60,724 nucleotides of DNA from Desulfococcaceae bacterium (GCA_030145385.1 JAQYVU010000015.1:1-60724), one strand, 5' to 3'. Numbered from the stretch's first letter, positions 45,623 through 55,160 are shown. A program made the numbers and translations. Notes: generated from the sequence alone by a model not told the origin.

Positions 45623-46594
45623 ATGCCGCGAGGGGCAAGGCTGGATTCGCCGGGTACATTGCATCATGTGATGGTCCGCGGGATCGAAGGCCGCCGGATT
45701 GTGGATGATGATAAAGATCGTGAAAAATTTGTCACCCGAACCGGCGAGATTGTTTTGGATACCGGCACATCAGTGTATGCCTGGGCGCTGATGGATAATC
45801 ACGCGCATTTTTTGCTGAAAAGCGGCAATCCGGGATTATCCGGATTCATGCGCCGGCTGCTTTCCGGTTATGCCATGTATTACAACAGACGGCATAAACG
45901 GTATGGCCATTTATTCCAGAACCGATACAAGTCTATTGTTTGTGAAGAAGATGCGTATTTTAAAGCGCTTGTCCGGTATATCCATTTAAATCCGTTAAGA
46001 GCCGGGGCTGCAGATAAACTATCAGCGCTTGACAGGTACAAATGGTGCGGGCATTCGGTAATTATGAATCGCCGGAAGAACAACTGGCAGGATCGGGAAT
46101 ACGTTTTGACATGGTTTGGTGATAAGGAAGCTGACGCCCGGAAATCCTATCGGAGATTCGTTAAAAAAGGAATCGTTCTTGGAAAACAGCCGGAGCTGAC
46201 CGGTGGCGGGTTGATACGGTCCATGGGCGGGTGGTCCGCTGTAAAAGCCATGAGAAAAACCGCTGGCGAATTAAAAGGAGATGAGCGAATACTGGGAAGC
46301 GGAGCGTTTGTGTCAGTGCTTTTAAAAGAGGCTGAAGCAAGGATTAAATATCAGATTTCCGCATCCGGTATGGAGCATCAAATCCAAAAAGAGATTGAAT
46401 CACTTTGCCGCCAGGAGAAAATATCGGTGGAAATGCTTCGATCCGGCAGTCGGCGGAGTCCGTTGCCCGGCCTGAGAAAAAAACTTGCCGTAAAACTCGT
46501 TGCTCAATATGGGGTGTCCCTGGCTGAAACGGGCAGGCAATTAGGCGTTTCAACCTCCGGAATTGCTCAGATTCTGAAAAGGAACAAGTCGTAG
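45623..46594 (+). CDS. REP-associated tyrosine transposase (Y1_Tnp/RAYT family)
   Basis: 323 residues from ATG at 45623, after GAAGGAGGAACC. The Y1 HUH nuclease domain (about 1-125) has H60 and H62 in DNHAHFLL, the metal-binding pair. The catalytic Tyr is Y112 or Y119 in DAYFKALVRYIHLNPLRAG, the typical RAYT ending of the domain. The C-terminal half (about 200-323) ends in a helix-turn-helix-like region (YGVSLAETGRQLGVSTSGIA), making it a long RAYT. It nicks single-stranded hairpin DNA and is linked to spread of REP palindromes. Palindromic repeats of this window may be its substrates. Confidence 0.88.
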   Translation: MPRGARLDSPGTLHHVMVRGIEGRRIVDDDKDREKFVTRTGEIVLDTGTSVYAWALMDNHAHFLLKSGNPGLSGFMRRLLSGYAMYYNRRHKRYGHLFQNRYKSIVCEEDAYFKALVRYIHLNPLRAGAADKLSALDRYKWCGHSVIMNRRKNNWQDREYVLTWFGDKEADARKSYRRFVKKGIVLGKQPELTGGGLIRSMGGWSAVKAMRKTAGELKGDERILGSGAFVSVLLKEAEARIKYQISASGMEHQIQKEIESLCRQEKISVEMLRSGSRRSPLPGLRKKLAVKLVAQYGVSLAETGRQLGVSTSGIAQILKRNKS

Positions 46595-46656
46595 TTTGTG
46601 TAATTTGTCAACAGTGTCTCCGCTTATGAGCGATGTATTAAATCGACTGATCTTTG

Positions 46657-48708
46657 CTAATTTTGTTTTTCTACCTTCACCGGCACCACTTTGAGGGCCG
46701 GCATGCGTGCCTTGGGGTCGATGGGTACGGCACTCATCAAAGAGTTGAAATTGGGCTCACTAAAGTGAATCGGCGCAAAAATATACCCGCGCTGCATGCT
46801 TGTCTCTATATTGAGCGGCAACAGGACCGAACCGTGGGGGCTGGTTATGCGCACATGGTCATTTTCACAAAGGCCGGCGTCGGCGGCATCCGTTGGATTC
46901 ATATTCAGGTAAGATGATGGTTTGAGTTTGGAGAGTTTGGCACTTCGGCGCGACATTTCACCGGTATTAAAATGTTCCAGCAATCGCCCTGTGATCAATA
47001 TGAAGGGATATTCCACCGTGGGCTCCATCAGGATGTCGGGTAATTCGGCCGGCAGAAAGCGCGCCCGACGGTCGCGAAATCCGAATCCGTCCTCGTACAA
47101 CCGGGGAGTTCCCGGGTGGGATTCATCATAACAGGGCCAGAAAATTCCCGGAGACCCTTTCAGTCGGCTGTGACTAATTCCGCTGAAAACCGGGGCTGCC
47201 TGACGGATTTCTTCCCAGATATCTTCGGTTGAAGTATATTGCCAGTTCGCGCCCATGTTGCTGGCTATTTCCTGAAGTATCTGCCAGTCCGGTTTGGCTT
47301 CTCCCGGGGGCTCCAGGCCGGCTGCCGAGTATTGAACCCGCCGGGCGGCATTCGTGAAGGTGCCGTTTTTTTCTCCCACTGTGGCGGCCGGCAGGACGAC
47401 ATGGGCGTATTTGGCTGTCTCGATGGGAAAGATGTCCTGAACAATAAGCAGGTTGAGTTTCTGGAGCATCCACTTGACGAAATTTGATTGCGGTTCGGAA
47501 ACTACCGGGTTTTCGCCGATAACGTAAAGGGCCCTGATTTTACCCTCGGCAATGGCATGGATCATTTCAGGTGCTGCCAGGCCCGGTTTTGCTGGAATAT
47601 CCGCTCCCCATATCGCGCTGACATGATAACGGGCGGCTTCGTCGTCTACCTCCATGTGGCCGGGAAGCAGATTGGGCAGCGCGCCCATATCACCGGCACC
47701 CTGTACGTTGTTCTGACCCCGGAGGGGTGAAAGCCCGCACCCGGGCTTTCCGATGTTACCGGTGAGCAAGGCAAGGTTCACCAGAGCAATGATGTTATCG
47801 GTCCCGTGCGCGTGTTGGGTTAATCCCATACCCCATATGAATATGGTTTTGCTGGTGTGAATCAGTTCGGCGGCTTTTTCCAGCTCTTTTCGCTTCACCC
47901 CTGCACGTTGGCAGGCCGCATCCACATCGAGATCCTCTATTGACTTGCATAACGCCTTAAAGCCGATGGTCTGATTTTCACAAAACCTCCGATCATGCCA
48001 GCCGTTGTTGATGATAATTTTGCATAATGCATTTATCCAGAAGATGTCGGTACCGGGTTTGACCTTAAGGTGGATGGCCGCATATTTCACAAGATCCGTT
48101 TCACGGGGATCGGCCAGAACCAGATTTAAACCGCCCTTTTTGGCGCGTTTTTTAATTTTCATCCAGATGACCGGGTAGGTAAATGTCGTGTGCGCCCCAA
48201 CAAGAAAGACGGTTTCAGTGGCTTCAAAGTCCTCCAGAAATGTGCTGACCGCACCATATCCCAGTTGCTGTCTTAGCGCTGTTTCAGATGGACCGTGGCA
48301 AAGGCGGGCGCAATTGTCTATGTGATTGTTGCCTACGACGGTGCGTTGAAACTTTTGTGAAAGATAGGCTTCTTCATTGAGGATTTTGCCGCTGCACAGC
48401 ATCCCGATACTTTCAGGCCCGTACTTGCTGGAGATCTGCTCCAGGCGCCGGGAGGCAAATTGGATGGCTTCTTCCCAGGAAACAGGCTCCAACCGGGCTG
48501 CACTGCGGATACAGGGCCGGGTCAGACGCTCCGGATGATTTAAAAGTTCGTGTACCGTGAACCCCTTGACACAGGCGTATTTTCCATTTAAATCGGGATT
48601 CCGGCCGGTTGCGCTGCTTTTAACCGGCCGGCCGTTTTCATCCAGTGAAAGATCGAGGTTGCAGCCAACCCCGCAGTAAGGGCAAACAATTGAGATTGAT
48701 GAGGCCAT
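46657..48708 (-). CDS. formate dehydrogenase catalytic subunit (molybdopterin, Cys type)
   Basis: 683 residues. [4Fe-4S] cysteines C9, C12, C16 and C46 (CPYCGVGC...ACVKG). The bis-MGD catalytic site aligns with C137-H138 in NCARLCHGPS, where selenocysteine stands in E. coli FdhF, so this is a Cys-containing enzyme. MGD-binding motifs follow (WGMGLTQHAHGTDNI, LRGQNNVQGAGDMGALPNLL, IGENPVVSEPQSN). It has no extra N-terminal iron-sulfur domain, so it needs partner subunits or works with a soluble electron carrier. It oxidises formate or reduces CO2. metF follows in the operon direction upstream, so a C1-folate link is likely. The ATG follows AAGGAAA. Confidence 0.9.
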   Translation of the reverse strand: MASSISIVCPYCGVGCNLDLSLDENGRPVKSSATGRNPDLNGKYACVKGFTVHELLNHPERLTRPCIRSAARLEPVSWEEAIQFASRRLEQISSKYGPESIGMLCSGKILNEEAYLSQKFQRTVVGNNHIDNCARLCHGPSETALRQQLGYGAVSTFLEDFEATETVFLVGAHTTFTYPVIWMKIKKRAKKGGLNLVLADPRETDLVKYAAIHLKVKPGTDIFWINALCKIIINNGWHDRRFCENQTIGFKALCKSIEDLDVDAACQRAGVKRKELEKAAELIHTSKTIFIWGMGLTQHAHGTDNIIALVNLALLTGNIGKPGCGLSPLRGQNNVQGAGDMGALPNLLPGHMEVDDEAARYHVSAIWGADIPAKPGLAAPEMIHAIAEGKIRALYVIGENPVVSEPQSNFVKWMLQKLNLLIVQDIFPIETAKYAHVVLPAATVGEKNGTFTNAARRVQYSAAGLEPPGEAKPDWQILQEIASNMGANWQYTSTEDIWEEIRQAAPVFSGISHSRLKGSPGIFWPCYDESHPGTPRLYEDGFGFRDRRARFLPAELPDILMEPTVEYPFILITGRLLEHFNTGEMSRRSAKLSKLKPSSYLNMNPTDAADAGLCENDHVRITSPHGSVLLPLNIETSMQRGYIFAPIHFSEPNFNSLMSAVPIDPKARMPALKVVPVKVEKQN

Positions 48709-48921
48709 AATATTATTTCCTTTTAAGTCTGATATTTATTTTTTTTTGCCAGTCGACCACAAGCCGGGCGGTCACCAGAGGGCAGAATCATGTGGCGGAT
48801 GGCTCTGGCTCCCTGGTCCTGGAAGAGCCGGAACGCGCCAACGCGACACCGTCCCCTTTATTGTCTCCGGACAGGTGAGCAGAGAGATTTCGGGATGCTC
48901 CCTGCCGCCGGCTGAATCGGA

Positions 48922-49821
48922 TCACAATTGCGAATCGGAGATTTTCCGGGTACTGGTGACCCCCAGGGAATCGTAAATTTGACGGGTGGCATTGGATTTG
49001 TTCAGGGTGTAAAGGTGTATGCCCTCGACTTTGTTGTCGATCAGATCCCTGACCTGTTCAGTTGCCCAGTGAATTCCCACTTTTTGCTGATGTTCGTCAC
49101 TGTCGGCGCGCATGAAGGACTTGATGAGCCGGGCCGGAAATCGTGTGCCGGCAGATACCTCTGCCATCCGCTGCATCAGGCCGATGGAGGTGACGGGGGC
49201 GATCCCGGCCACGATGGGGACATTGATGCCGGCCACTTCGCAGCGTTCGCAAAAGTCATAAAATTCGTGGTTGTCGAAAAACATCTGGGTGCAGATATAA
49301 TCTGCGCCCGCGTCAACCTTGGCTTTCAGGTAATCCATTTCTTTCAGCCGGTTACTGGTCTCGGGGTGGCCTTCCGGATATCCCGCGACGCCGATGCCCA
49401 TCTCGGGAAACTGCTTCCGGATAAAGGCTGCCATTTCCGCGGCATAAGAAAAACCATCCGTGGCCGGGTGGAAGGTCGCCTGATCCCTGGGCGGGTCACC
49501 TCTCAAGGCCAAGACGTTCTCGATTCCGCTGGCACGGTAAGTTTCAAGGACTCGCTGGATCTCGCCCCGGCCTGACCCAACGCAGGTCAGGTGTGATACG
49601 ACGGTAAGATCTGTTTCCTGCTGAATGCGCACAACCAGATCGTGAGTCAATTCGCGTGTTGATCCGCCGGCGCCGTAGGTGACGCTGACATAGGCCAGTT
49701 GCAGTGGCGTCAGGTCTTTGAGCGTGGCAAACAATTGTCTGGAGGCGTTTTCGGATTTTGGGGGGAAAAGCTCGAAACTAAATGCGATCTTATACATGTC
49801 AAAGATTTTTTTTATGTGCAT
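48922..49821 (-). CDS. metF: 5,10-methylenetetrahydrofolate reductase
   Basis: 299 residues from ATG at 49819-49821 (MHIKKIFDMYKIAFSFELFP), after GGGAGA. A longer frame to 49920 has no support. The TIM-barrel FAD protein has the family opening FSFELFPPKSENA, VSVTYGAGGS, LALRGDPPRD, YPEGHPE and ICTQMFFDN. It reduces methylene-THF to methyl-THF for methionine synthesis or, in anaerobes, the Wood-Ljungdahl methyl branch. No partner such as MetV is adjacent. It is transcribed in the same direction as, and 213 bases before, the formate dehydrogenase gene; that gap holds no clear gene. Confidence 0.92.
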   Translation of the reverse strand: MHIKKIFDMYKIAFSFELFPPKSENASRQLFATLKDLTPLQLAYVSVTYGAGGSTRELTHDLVVRIQQETDLTVVSHLTCVGSGRGEIQRVLETYRASGIENVLALRGDPPRDQATFHPATDGFSYAAEMAAFIRKQFPEMGIGVAGYPEGHPETSNRLKEMDYLKAKVDAGADYICTQMFFDNHEFYDFCERCEVAGINVPIVAGIAPVTSIGLMQRMAEVSAGTRFPARLIKSFMRADSDEHQQKVGIHWATEQVRDLIDNKVEGIHLYTLNKSNATRQIYDSLGVTSTRKISDSQL

Positions 49822-50106
49822 GCATCTATCTCCCTTTGGTTTTCCACGGTCCTGATTATACAATGTCAGGATGTTGGCAAGCCGGATTTTCTGAAAGATA
49901 GGACCTTGCTTTTTGTGCAAATAAATTTATCAAAACGATGCTTGTGTGTCAATCTCATAACGAAATGGACGAAATGGGAAATGGAGTCTTGCCAAGTCAA
50001 TATATTGATATCACAAAAGATAAGCATTGATTTTTGCCTCTTAAAGGCGCTATGTCGTACTTTCCAGGGGTAAAAACAGCATTATAACAAAATTATTGCT
50101 TCAGAT

Positions 50107-50139
50107 ATGCATTCCAACGGAGGGCCGTGGGAACGAGGG
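50107..50139. repeat. CTCGTTCCC-family palindrome (A7)
   Basis: TGCATTCCAACGGAGGGCCG, continuing TGGGAACGAGG. It lies in the 409-base gap between metF and the acyltransferase gene, which is otherwise AT-rich without a recognised gene. Confidence 0.7.
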
Positions 50140-50230
50140 AATACTAACTCCTTTTAAACTCTGTGAAAAGTATGCTAAGTTAAAAAATCTTTGGGGTAAT
50201 TTTCGAAAAAAATCTAAGGAGATCGCAGCA

Positions 50231-51028
50231 ATGTTTGAAAACTATCGATTTTCCAAACTGTTCAAAGCTCCGCCCGACGTTTATCCTGACAAGGATCCCC
50301 TGGATATGGATCTGCTGAATAAAATACGCCCGTTTGTCAAGAGCCTCTCTCATTATTTCCGGCCAACGTATATCGGCCTTGAAAATATTCCCGCACAGGG
50401 TCCCGCCCTGCTGGTGGGAAACCACGGAATCATGGGCTTTGATGCCGCGTTTATTTTTCTGGGGGTTTATGATGCTACCGGACGCATGCCCCGGGGATTG
50501 GGTGACTATCACCTGTTTCTTGATCCAATCTCGCGAAAAATCTGGCCCCGGCTGGGGGCAATGACCGGGACCCAGGAAAATGCCGTCCGGTTTCTCGAGG
50601 CCGGATATCTGGTGAACGTATATCCGGGCGGTGCCCGGGATGCCATGAAAGGGCCCGAAGGGCGCTATAAACTGCACTGGGAAAAGAGTTACGGGTTTAT
50701 CGAAGTTGCCATGAAAACCGGCGTGCCCATCATCCTTCACATGGGGATCGGCACGGACGATACCTATCGCATACTCGGCAGAATTCGCCTGCTTGGGCGT
50801 ATTATGGGGCATTCCAAGTATTCGATTCCGGTGTGGTTCGGTTGGGGCCCTTTGCCGCGACCGGTAAAATTCTGTTATTATATCTCCCGCCCGATTCATT
50901 TGACAGGCGGTCCGGAGGATGTCGACGATCGCGTGCTGGTGGAACGAAATCATCAAATGGTATGGGACATCGGCATGCAGATGCTTGAAAAGGGACTGGA
51001 ACAGCGAAAGTCAGTCTGGTTCGGGTAG
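50231..51028 (+). CDS. lysophospholipid acyltransferase-like protein (DGAT2/MGAT-like)
   Basis: 265 residues from ATG at 50231, after AAGGAGAT. An in-frame longer start at 50096 runs through a repeat and is rejected. The catalytic motif NHGIMGFDAAF (an NHx5D form), then LVNVYPGGARDA in place of the FPEG motif, and GVPIILHMGIGTDD are typical of the LPLAT MGAT-like group. It acylates a glycerol- or alcohol-type acceptor at the membrane. Unlike PlsC it lacks N-terminal TM segments. The neighbours give no pathway. Confidence 0.82.
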   Translation: MFENYRFSKLFKAPPDVYPDKDPLDMDLLNKIRPFVKSLSHYFRPTYIGLENIPAQGPALLVGNHGIMGFDAAFIFLGVYDATGRMPRGLGDYHLFLDPISRKIWPRLGAMTGTQENAVRFLEAGYLVNVYPGGARDAMKGPEGRYKLHWEKSYGFIEVAMKTGVPIILHMGIGTDDTYRILGRIRLLGRIMGHSKYSIPVWFGWGPLPRPVKFCYYISRPIHLTGGPEDVDDRVLVERNHQMVWDIGMQMLEKGLEQRKSVWFG

Positions 51029-51042
51029 ATTAAAAACAGGTC

Positions 51043-51071
51043 AAAAGTGAAAGACTGAAGACTGAAGGGAA
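51043..51071 (-). repeat. 7-bp-period array H7, short
   Basis: Plus-strand AGTGAAAGACTGAAGACTGAAGG: GACTGAA twice plus flanks. It matches H1 in orientation. A GC palindrome GGATTCCCGCTTGCGGGAGA (51094-51113) follows. Confidence 0.65.
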
Positions 51072-51143
51072 AACGGAATAGGGCGATTTTAGCTGGATTC
51101 CCGCTTGCGGGAGATTTCCCGTATGACGTCAGGACCGTATCGG

Positions 51144-53720
51144 TTATTTTTTCAGCTCCAGTTTAACGGCAAGCCCGATATTTTCCAGGGTATACGGTTT
51201 TTTGAGGTATTGCTTTGCTCCCAGTTTTTGTGCCGCCCGCACATTGTCTGTTTCCGAATATCCGCTGGCAATGATGGCTTTTTGCCCGGGGTGTATTTTA
51301 AGAACTCTTTTGTATGTTTCAAGACCGTCTATGCCCGGTGCCATAATCATATCCAGAATCAGTAAATCTGCCGGTTGGTTTTGCAGGTATTCGACTGCTT
51401 CTTCTCCGCTTGAGATTGCGACCACGCAGTATCCCAATGTTTTCAACATTTCAGATGCTAATTCCCGCTGTGCTTTCACATCATCAACAACTAAAACGGA
51501 CTGTCCCTTTCCCATATAATCTTCAACAGGCAAGCCGACCTGAACACCGGCCGGTTGCTGCCTTGTTACAGGAAAATTAAGCGTAAATGAGCTTCCTATG
51601 CCTTCGGTACTTTGTACATCAATATATCCCTTATGGTCCTTTACCGTTCCCCATACCACCGCCATGCCTAATCCTGTTCCGCTTTTCCCCATCCTCTTTT
51701 TTGTATAGAACGGCTCAAATATCCTCTCTATATCCTCCGGAGAGATACCAGCCCCTGAATCAGAAACCGTCAGGGCAACATAGTTTCCTTCATCAATATT
51801 TTCATAATCGCATACCGGACTTCCGATATACCGGTTTTTTGTTGATATGGAAATTTTTCCATCTATTCCGATAGCTTCTGCTGAATTTGAAACCAGATTC
51901 ATAACGACTTTCAAAATATGAATCGGAGAGCCAAATATATTCAGCAGACCGGCATCCAGGCGTGTCTCTACTTCAACGTCCGGATAGAATGATTTCATCA
52001 TTTCATATTCAGGGCTTTCCAGGTATTCAGAAATAACGGTGTTTAAGTTCAGCACTTCATAGGCAGCCACTCCCACCCTTGCCAGGGTCAGCAAATCCTG
52101 CACAATGGCAGCTGCCTTGTGTCCTGTTTCCTTGATAGATAAAAGAGGCTTGCGTAATGGACTGTTTTCAGGAAGCTTTAACAATAACAAGTCAGGATAA
52201 CCGACAATGCCCGACAGGACATTGTTCAGATCATGCGCCACACCGCCTGCGAGGGTCCCGAGGGCTTCCATTTTATGTGCCTGGCGAAGCTGCTCTTCCA
52301 TTGCTTTTTTTTCGGTGATGTCTTCCTTTAAGGCCAGATAGTGGGAGGTCTTGCCATCCGCATCGAGAATCGGTCCGATAATGTCCTTTTCCCAGAAATC
52401 AACACCGTCTTTTGTTTTATTTTTCAGGCTGCCTTCCCAGGATTTCCCGGAGGTAATGGTGTTCCAGAGATCCTTGTATACCGATGTCGGGGTTTCACCG
52501 GATTGAAGGATTCGCGGGTTCTTACCTTTAACCTCGTCAAAGGCGTAGCCGGTGATTTGCGTGAAGGCTTTATTGACATATTCAATTTTTCCGTCAGGAT
52601 CGGTAATCATGACCAGGGCCGGGCTTTGCTCGACGGCTTTTGACAGTATCCTGATTTCTTTTTCAGCCTTGATCTGATCGGTGATATCCCGGATAGTTCC
52701 CTGAAAGGCAATAATATTTCCGTCATCATCCTTTTTGGGGACAGTTGTAACCAGCGCATGAAGAATACTGCCGTCTTTTTTTCGCATGTTTATGGGGAAT
52801 TCCCTGGCATAACTCTGCTTCCTGAGTACATTAATATATTTTTCGCGGTCTTCCGGCTTATCATAAAGATCCGGGATCTTTATTTTCCAGAGTTCTTCTT
52901 TGCTGTCATAACCGAAAAAATCCACCGCAGCATCGTTCATATCCAACACGCGGCCATCGATCGATGAAATATACACGCAATCTTTTGACGTATTAAAGAA
53001 CGTGCGGTATTTTTCCTCGCTTTCCCGTAACGACTTATTGGCCTGTTCCAATTTTCCGACAGTTTTTTCTATCTCAAATTTCGCAGATTCCAGACGACGC
53101 CGGAATAATTCACGGGTTTTTTCCATCACAAAAGTCAATAAAAAGATCGTAATATATGCCGGTATAAATCGGAGTTTGAGATAAAAATTATAGGTTGCAA
53201 AAAATTTAAATTTTCCCCCAAAAACAAAAACCGTACATGCCATTATCAGCAATAACAGAGAAAAAACAGTCCCCCGCCTTGTGCCGAGCAAAAAAATAGA
53301 AACAAGCGGGTATGTGAAAGTCCACACATATGCCGTATTACCGATTCCCCCGTAAGCGATAAGAAAAAAAAAGAAAAATCCTGCTATTGTTGTGCCGGTC
53401 AAGCTGACAAAATTATGATTCTTTGTTTTCCTAAGGTAAAAAAAGAACCACATCAATAATAGAAAAAATGATAAATTGACTATGCCTAATATAAAATCCC
53501 GGAGGAAAAATTCTATTGTGCCCAGAAGTATAAGGAAAAAGCTGCCGAGAAAAAACATGAGGTTAAGTAAAAATATTTTACGAAGCGCCTCTATATCATA
53601 ACCTGAGGGTAATCCGCTGGAGAAAATATTCCAGAAGCATTGTTTTACTTTGTCTGGAATTATTATTTTTGTATGCGTTTTATCGGAATGTTGGATCATG
53701 TTGGCTGAGTCGACTTTCAT
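51144..53720 (-). CDS. membrane hybrid sensor histidine kinase with PAS domains and C-terminal receiver
   Basis: 858 residues from ATG at 53718-53720, after GGAGAT; the upstream extension to 53813 is rejected. About six TM helices (40-180) come first, then PAS1 (about 225-345, FFNTSKDCVYISS) and PAS2 (about 350-470, AVEQSPALVMITDPDGKIEY). The HisKA has GGVAHDLNNVLSG with its His. The HATPase has NLVSNSAEAI, SDSGAGISPEDIERIFEPFY and SGTGLGMAVV. A receiver domain (about 735-858) has VLVVDDVKAQ, the acceptor Asp in LILDMIMAP and KKPY. The output partner is unknown. It converges with the acyltransferase gene. Confidence 0.92.
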   Translation of the reverse strand: MKVDSANMIQHSDKTHTKIIIPDKVKQCFWNIFSSGLPSGYDIEALRKIFLLNLMFFLGSFFLILLGTIEFFLRDFILGIVNLSFFLLLMWFFFYLRKTKNHNFVSLTGTTIAGFFFFFLIAYGGIGNTAYVWTFTYPLVSIFLLGTRRGTVFSLLLLIMACTVFVFGGKFKFFATYNFYLKLRFIPAYITIFLLTFVMEKTRELFRRRLESAKFEIEKTVGKLEQANKSLRESEEKYRTFFNTSKDCVYISSIDGRVLDMNDAAVDFFGYDSKEELWKIKIPDLYDKPEDREKYINVLRKQSYAREFPINMRKKDGSILHALVTTVPKKDDDGNIIAFQGTIRDITDQIKAEKEIRILSKAVEQSPALVMITDPDGKIEYVNKAFTQITGYAFDEVKGKNPRILQSGETPTSVYKDLWNTITSGKSWEGSLKNKTKDGVDFWEKDIIGPILDADGKTSHYLALKEDITEKKAMEEQLRQAHKMEALGTLAGGVAHDLNNVLSGIVGYPDLLLLKLPENSPLRKPLLSIKETGHKAAAIVQDLLTLARVGVAAYEVLNLNTVISEYLESPEYEMMKSFYPDVEVETRLDAGLLNIFGSPIHILKVVMNLVSNSAEAIGIDGKISISTKNRYIGSPVCDYENIDEGNYVALTVSDSGAGISPEDIERIFEPFYTKKRMGKSGTGLGMAVVWGTVKDHKGYIDVQSTEGIGSSFTLNFPVTRQQPAGVQVGLPVEDYMGKGQSVLVVDDVKAQRELASEMLKTLGYCVVAISSGEEAVEYLQNQPADLLILDMIMAPGIDGLETYKRVLKIHPGQKAIIASGYSETDNVRAAQKLGAKQYLKKPYTLENIGLAVKLELKK

Positions 53721-54369
53721 AAGATAAAATCTCCTCTGAAAACATTTTACGTTCAAAAACCAGTGTGTGCAATCGGGCTTTTTACATTGAACATGATACA
53801 CATTATTTAGCATGTTAGTGTGCTTATAGTCAATTCATTTAGTAGTGTCGGCACACGGCTCGTACCGGCGGCATTCCGCGTTGGAAAATGATCCTGCAAC
53901 GGCAATGCCCGGATGACAAAAAGGGCGAAAAAAATAAGGAAATCGGCATTCCTGACGCCTGCACATTTCTGCCGTTTCGAATTAATTTATAGACCCTGAA
54001 ATATATCGCGTGATGTTTTATCAGGAATTTTTTTTGCCGGATTACGGTTTGCGGATCCCCCCTGCGGTGAGGCATCCAACCCTTATTTTTATAAGTCTGA
54101 ATCGAATTTCAATGTTCAACTAATTAAGTATTAAACGATGGAATCATTAATCATGCAGTCTCTGCGCAATAGTGCTCCCTGTTTTTTCCGGCGTTCCTGG
54201 TTATTGCCTGATAAATCAGTTCTTGACTCAGATTAAATCAGATTGTTTATTGTAAAATAAATCAGATGAGACCTCTATGTTCAGACGGCAGATAAGATAC
54301 GGGCAAAGACTTTATCAAAAACTATAATCCATTTTTGAGGCTGTTAAAAGCGATATTAAGGAAATGTAA

Positions 54370-55155
54370 ATGTTTAAACAGGTAAATTTGATTGTTTTGT
54401 TCGTGTTGTTTATGTTTGCTGTGAATATTAATGATGTAAACGCAGATACCGTTATTCTTGAATCCGGGCGGCAAATAACATGCAGCAAAATAAAAAAAGA
54501 AAACGGAATGATTAAATGTTTTGTTGACGGATTTGAGATCGGATACCCCAGCAGCGATGTAGTAAGTATTCTTCGTGATAAAAATTCCGGCCGAAAGGAA
54601 AAAGTCAAAGGGTTTACTTTTGATATCTGGCATTCCGGGATGAGCATAGACAGTGTGATGAACATAGCGGCCATAAATGACGTGCCTTTGCACAGGCACG
54701 GGTTGATTTCTGAGAACAAACATTTTAATCCCGAAATGTGCCGGGATTATAGTCATACGGCTGATGAATTTTATTATAATGACAATTTGATGGGAAAACC
54801 AGCCTGTGTGACCCTTTATTTTACCCCGCAGGGCAAATTGCTTGATACGCTTAAGGTCCGTCTCCATTCCATCGACATCAATCAGGAATCATCTTATCCA
54901 AAAGAGATTAAGGCCATGCTCACGGCCAAGTATGGAGAGCCATACCGGCTTGGGTCATCTGCTGAAGGGCTTTTACAGGATTCAACTTCCTGGAAGGTTC
55001 AGGATAACTGCTCTATTTTGATGGAAACCCGAACCGGGCAGGTTGATATTACTTATTCGGATTTACGGCTGAACACGATCGGCAGCCAGGAAAGAAGCGC
55101 GATCAAGGCAAAGCAAAGTAAAAAGTATCACAGTAAAGATGCTTCCAAGTTTTAA
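54370..55155 (+). CDS. exported hypothetical protein
   Basis: 261 residues from ATG at 54370 (AAGGAAATG upstream). Signal peptide (about 4-25, NLIVLFVLFMFAVNINDVNA). The first part TVILESGRQITCSKIKKENG, MIKCFVDGFEIGYPSSDVVS, resembles small beta-barrel domains of secreted proteins. A second part (about 80-215) has WHSGMSIDSVMNIAAINDVP and AKYGEPYRLGSSAEG, like proteins whose domains read calculated-mass patterns in lysozyme-like inhibitors; I do not assign this. The Lys-rich end may be cytosolic or periplasmic tail. No operon partner. Function unknown. Confidence 0.7.
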   Translation: MFKQVNLIVLFVLFMFAVNINDVNADTVILESGRQITCSKIKKENGMIKCFVDGFEIGYPSSDVVSILRDKNSGRKEKVKGFTFDIWHSGMSIDSVMNIAAINDVPLHRHGLISENKHFNPEMCRDYSHTADEFYYNDNLMGKPACVTLYFTPQGKLLDTLKVRLHSIDINQESSYPKEIKAMLTAKYGEPYRLGSSAEGLLQDSTSWKVQDNCSILMETRTGQVDITYSDLRLNTIGSQERSAIKAKQSKKYHSKDASKF

Positions 55156-55160
55156 TGGTG

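Larger units (their letters stand above)
45523..46620 (+). mobile_element. REP-associated tyrosine transposase unit with terminal inverted repeats
   Basis: Left arm TGTTGACAAATTATACAAAC followed by TA (45530-45551) matches the reverse complement of the right arm (46592-46613) at 21 of 22 positions; similarity extends outwards about seven more bases on each side. The unit holds one gene (45623-46594). The right arm begins with the gene's TAG stop. IS200/RAYT-type enzymes are not expected to have classic terminal inverted repeats, so these may be imperfect hairpin ends, or the promoter and terminator of a domesticated gene. Confidence 0.65.

Noticed and set aside
48709-48921. Short minus-strand frame in the gap between metF and the FDH gene
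   Set aside because: About 22 codons, no ribosome site and no recognised family.
53839-54075. Small frames in the 650-base gap between the hybrid kinase and the exported hypothetical gene
   Set aside because: No ribosome site, no family and no repeat recognised. I see nothing supportable in this gap apart from AT-rich sequence near 54.2 kb.
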